NCBI GenBank assembly: GCA_003694975.1
Contig: RFJH01000167.1
Span: 1-13,406, forward strand
Length of the DNA: 13,406 nucleotides
Direction: 5' to 3'
Source of the DNA: Anaerolineae bacterium
GTDB lineage: Bacteria; Chloroflexota; Anaerolineae; Anaerolineales; Villigracilaceae
Made by a program: the position numbers and the translations under genes
Shown: positions 13,294 to 13,406 of the stretch, one piece after another
Position numbering within the stretch: the first letter of the stretch is position 1
How the letters are laid out: the number at the start of each line of letters is the position of its first letter
The notes under the pieces: generated by a model
The model's input: the letters and a program-made list of their open reading frames with translations, nothing else
Told to the model about the DNA's origin: nothing
The model's database searches: none

Positions 13294-13406
13294 ATGACGA
13301 AACGCAAACTCGCTGTCGTTGCTATTGGCGGCAACTCACTCATCAAAGACAAAGCCCATCAGACGGTCGAAGACCAGTACCGGGCTGCCAAAGAAACTTG
13401 TTACCA
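13294..13406 (+). CDS. arcC: Carbamate kinase (N-terminal part, runs off the window)
   Basis: Thirty-seven codons are visible. The N-terminus LAVVAIGGNSLIKDK with the GGN nucleotide-binding turn at residues 12-14, followed by QTVEDQY and an acidic/basic helix, fits the amino-acid-kinase fold of carbamate kinase. That enzyme transfers phosphate from carbamoyl phosphate to ADP, giving ATP, ammonia and CO2. It begins four bases after the ygeW-like stop with AGGTGA just upstream, so the two are tightly coupled. That pairing is the strongest argument that the carbamoyltransferases work in the catabolic direction. The rest of the gene lies outside the window, so its catalytic lysines cannot be checked. 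Confidence 0.88.
   Translation, partial: MTKRKLAVVAIGGNSLIKDKAHQTVEDQYRAAKETCY

Noticed and set aside
12294..13352. Antisense open frame of 352 codons opposite the ygeW-like gene
   Set aside because: It spans two sense genes and their junction, and shows no family motif. It is explained by GC-rich third positions of the sense genes.

Overview
The window is a dense, GC-rich bacterial segment in which almost every gene abuts or overlaps the next one. Gene content and protein style suggest a Chloroflexota (Anaerolineae-like) bacterium: a multi-TM GT-C type protein, a SpoIIE-type phosphatase, a short channel-like protein with an FLQP pore segment, and purine and carbamoyl catabolic genes. This taxonomic guess is an inference from protein style, not from a marker gene.

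Left block, plus strand, 3-4278: the tail of an unidentified gene, an 832-residue multi-TM protein with GT-C glycosyltransferase features, mutY (adenine DNA glycosylase) and pcm (protein L-isoaspartate methyltransferase). The last three genes are translationally coupled by 4- and 11-base overlaps. mutY and pcm form a small DNA and protein damage-repair pair.

Middle block, minus strand, 4306-5721: three overlapping genes, read in the order SpoIIE-type PPM phosphatase, two-TM channel-like stub without a K+ selectivity filter, and small P-loop NTPase/kinase. They converge on pcm with only 27 bases between the stop codons.

Right block, plus strand, 5856-13406 (open at the right edge): one long apparent operon. 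It begins with a strong sigma70-like promoter (TTGACA, 17 bases, TACACT with an extended -10) and a perfect palindrome TTGTC-A-GACAA at the expected transcription start. In order it encodes an 8-oxoguanine deaminase-type amidohydrolase, a DUF6922-like/AbiEii toxin-antitoxin-like pair, adenine deaminase, a GntR/HutC regulator, an aspartate-carbamoyltransferase-like enzyme that appears to have lost aspartate-binding residues, a four-helix-bundle (23S rRNA intervening-sequence type) protein inside an octamer-repeat element, a knotted YgeW-like carbamoyltransferase, and the first 37 codons of a carbamate kinase.

Working model (inference): purine bases are deaminated to urate and hypoxanthine and opened by enzymes outside the window. 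A ureido product is then phosphorolysed by one or both carbamoyltransferases to carbamoyl phosphate, and carbamate kinase makes ATP from it. This is reminiscent of the E. coli ygeW-yqeA-ssnA region. The GntR protein probably controls the operon through the promoter palindrome. Two accessory cassettes sit inside the operon: the toxin-antitoxin-like pair, and the four-helix-bundle gene bracketed by inverted arrays of an 8-base repeat. The second array runs up to the ygeW-like start and supplies its apparent Shine-Dalgarno sequence.
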